From Bugula neritina (lineage: Eukaryota > Bryozoa > Gymnolaemata > Cheilostomatida > Bugulidae), in contig OZ037766.1 of assembly GCA_964035545.1 (NCBI GenBank), positions 20,387,767 to 20,451,766 of the forward strand: a stretch of 64,000 nucleotides of DNA, in the 5' to 3' direction. Position 1 is the stretch's first letter. Each line of letters starts with the position of its first letter. Shown one piece after another: positions 63,101 to 64,000 of this stretch. A program made the position numbers and the translations under genes. The notes under the pieces were generated by a model that was not told the origin of the DNA, made no database searches, and was given only the letters and a program-made list of their open reading frames with translations.

Positions 63101-64000
63101 GTTTGTTTTGTAGTGATTATAGCTTTTCCTCTCTTTACGTGATATCCGTCTACACTCTTTGTTAAACCAAACAGGTTCATTTTTAAGCTTAGACGACAGT
63201 ACTTTCGTTGGGACATGGTCACATATAGCCTGTTGTAGACTAGATGAAAAATGATCCCACATTTCCTGTACATCTTCCAATTCATCTAGGTCATGTTTAG
63301 TTCTTTGCATATCTTCCCGGAATTTGTTGATATCTACTCTGTGGTAATCTTTGACAGTTTTGGAGGTTACTATATGGTGGTTTTTTGCTTTGTTCCATCG
63401 GATATTTGCTTTTATCATGGCGTGATCACTTAGCCCTGGGAAGATTACGTCTTGGGATGTTAAGTCTTGGGGGGAGTTGGTGCAAAGTAAGTCGAGCGTG
63501 TTGCCATGAATGTGGGTTGGTGAGGTTATTAGTTGACTTAGGTTATAGAAGTTCAACATACATAGGAATGAGTTATGAAGGACCTTATCCTGGGCCTTCA
63601 GTTTGGGTTGATACGTGTGCCAATTAATGTGAGGGAGATTGAAATCCCCGGCTAAGATGATGTGGTCATTGGGGAACTGTTGAGTTAATAATTCTAGGTT
63701 GCTACTCAAATAATAAAACATTAATTTTGATATAATAATTATAAATTAATTTTAAATCTAACAGTAATACTAATAGTTAGTATAATACTAATGCTAATAG
63801 TAATAGTAATATAATATTGTCATTGAATTTGAAACGGATATAAATATTAATAATTATAATGAATAATCAAACTTAAAATAAAAATCTAAAAGTGAAAATA
63901 AAAGCATAAGCTATGGGATTTACTTTTACGTTTAGCATTTGCACATACCTATGAGCATAAACAGAAGACCGAGATGAATTCATTTCAAATGACTTAGAAG
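54102..64000 (-). CDS. HAUS8: HAUS augmin-like complex subunit 8 (5' end outside the window)
   Basis: Fifteen exons in view: 64000-63949 (continues), 60375-60269, 60151-60118, 59779-59686, 59539-59367, 59091-58922, 58125-57953, 57743-57639, 57348-57234, 56961-56876, 56701-56579, 56338-56219, 55528-55378, 54837-54687 and 54195-54102. All phases agree, giving 581 aa without the N-terminus. The C-terminal half is helical and matches HAUS8: an SRYIQW...AEKSLE...KDVMNQLQKLW region, then ALALDSTRHELQTEGI against ATALDTTRHELPV in human. Augmin nucleates branched microtubules in the spindle; the HAUS8 N-terminus binds microtubules. Here the N-terminal part is long, basic and low in order (KKKVGREVPSRL, SRRVVTSHKPQYL), longer than the 410-aa human protein. 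The intron after 60118 starts with GC. A truncated LINE sits in the first intron seen. Confidence 0.75.
57841..57950. repeat. GTATA-type minisatellite in a HAUS8 intron
   Basis: Irregular repeats of GTATAGTATAAGTATAGTGT, ending at the donor of the exon at 57953. Confidence 0.8.
60860..61140. repeat. cryptic AT microsatellite on the 3' side of LINE 2
   Basis: AGTAATAGTATAAGC-, ATTATTATAAATATTAATTA- and GACTATTATCATTATGG-type words lead into the LINE 2 3' tail. Confidence 0.5.
61141..63721 (-). mobile_element. 5'-truncated CR1/Jockey-type LINE (LINE 2) in a HAUS8 intron
   Basis: Minus strand, the same sense as HAUS8. It starts abruptly at about 63721 inside the endonuclease; ORF1 and the endonuclease N-terminus are missing, as expected from incomplete reverse transcription. 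The 3' tail has gctagaccactaggtagcag (61153-61172) then aagcggcatgcctcatatg (61173-61191), homologous to the LINE 1 tail. Cryptic TAATAG repeats flank both ends. It is related to LINE 1 but clearly a different subfamily. Confidence 0.85.
61418..63721 (-). pseudogene. LINE 2 ORF2, N-terminally truncated and frameshifted at the C-terminus
   Basis: An uninterrupted frame of 767 codons. It contains the second half of the APE endonuclease (LAGDFNLPHINW, then PGLSDHAMIKANI) and a complete reverse transcriptase (NYRPISLTSIPCK, LDFTKAFDRVPHALL, GVPQGSVLGPILF, catalytic LFADDTL). The C-terminal region has THLDYASAVWDP-like and RTQRLRLLMRILQKEE motifs. At about 61435 the family frame shifts by one base: the conserved NSFLPRTIRDL end is present in the neighbouring frame at about 61340-61375, while this frame stops at 61418. 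Without the 5' part of the endonuclease it cannot be an active copy. Confidence 0.85.
63722..63900. repeat. cryptic TAATAG microsatellite at the truncated 5' end of LINE 2
   Basis: AACAGTAATACTAATAGTTA then TAATACTAATGCTAATAGTA and similar words begin within tens of bases of the LINE truncation point. Confidence 0.6.

Overview
This is AT-rich animal nuclear DNA. The genes have many short exons with GT-AG introns of about 0.1 to 2 kb, and all the recognisable products are metazoan: a spliceosomal WD40 protein, a zinc-finger regulator, a secreted sushi/mucin-like protein, a piRNA-pathway-type Tudor protein and an augmin subunit. CR1/Jockey-type LINEs, a Harbinger-type MITE, a hAT element and abundant degenerate microsatellites fit an invertebrate. 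A lophotrochozoan is my guess, but the sequence alone does not settle it. No tRNA, rRNA or CRISPR was seen. Exons were joined by hand from splice sites, reading phase and protein similarity; every internal phase of the five main genes agrees. Layout, left to right: (1) 171-326 (+), last exon of an unidentified protein with an acidic tail, tail to tail with (2) SNRNP40, 578-6255 (-), nine exons and 352 aa, complete, with a Harbinger-type MITE in one intron and a hAT element 171 bp upstream of its start codon. (3) 8.2-14.2 kb is gene-free: degenerate LINE pieces, two LINE 3' ends in opposite orientation, and long tracts of cryptic palindromic microsatellite. (4) 14276-19286 (+), a zinc-finger protein of about 1394 aa with nine BED fingers (a three-finger unit present three times), a pair of zinc ribbons, two VKQE motifs and about nine C2H2 fingers. 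(5) 19712-30516 (-), a secreted protein of about 2664 aa: signal peptide, unfamiliar cysteine-rich region, six sushi domains, about 124 tandem 14-residue Thr/Ser/Pro repeats and a short basic Cys-rich tail. (6) 30.7-39.7 kb is a transposon-rich gap with a near full-length LINE (ORF1 with a PHD-like finger; ORF2 with two nonsense codons). (7) 39757-53800 (+), an RRM-MYND-Tudor protein of about 981 aa, Vreteno/TDRD1-like, 19 exons. (8) 54102 to beyond 64000 (-), a HAUS8-like augmin subunit, 15 exons in view, with a 5'-truncated LINE in an intron. The neighbours do not form a functional cluster; they range over splicing, transcription control, extracellular matrix or mucosa, germline piRNA and spindle assembly. 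The most unusual signals are structural. All four well-defined LINE ends in the window sit inside the same class of cryptic palindromic microsatellite and share a 3'-terminal motif. Two unrelated genes have splice junctions amplified as tandem repeats: 21 x 30 bp over an acceptor in the Tudor gene, and 4 x 25 bp over a donor in the sushi/mucin gene. The BED-finger protein is built from an ABC-ABC-ABC triplication.
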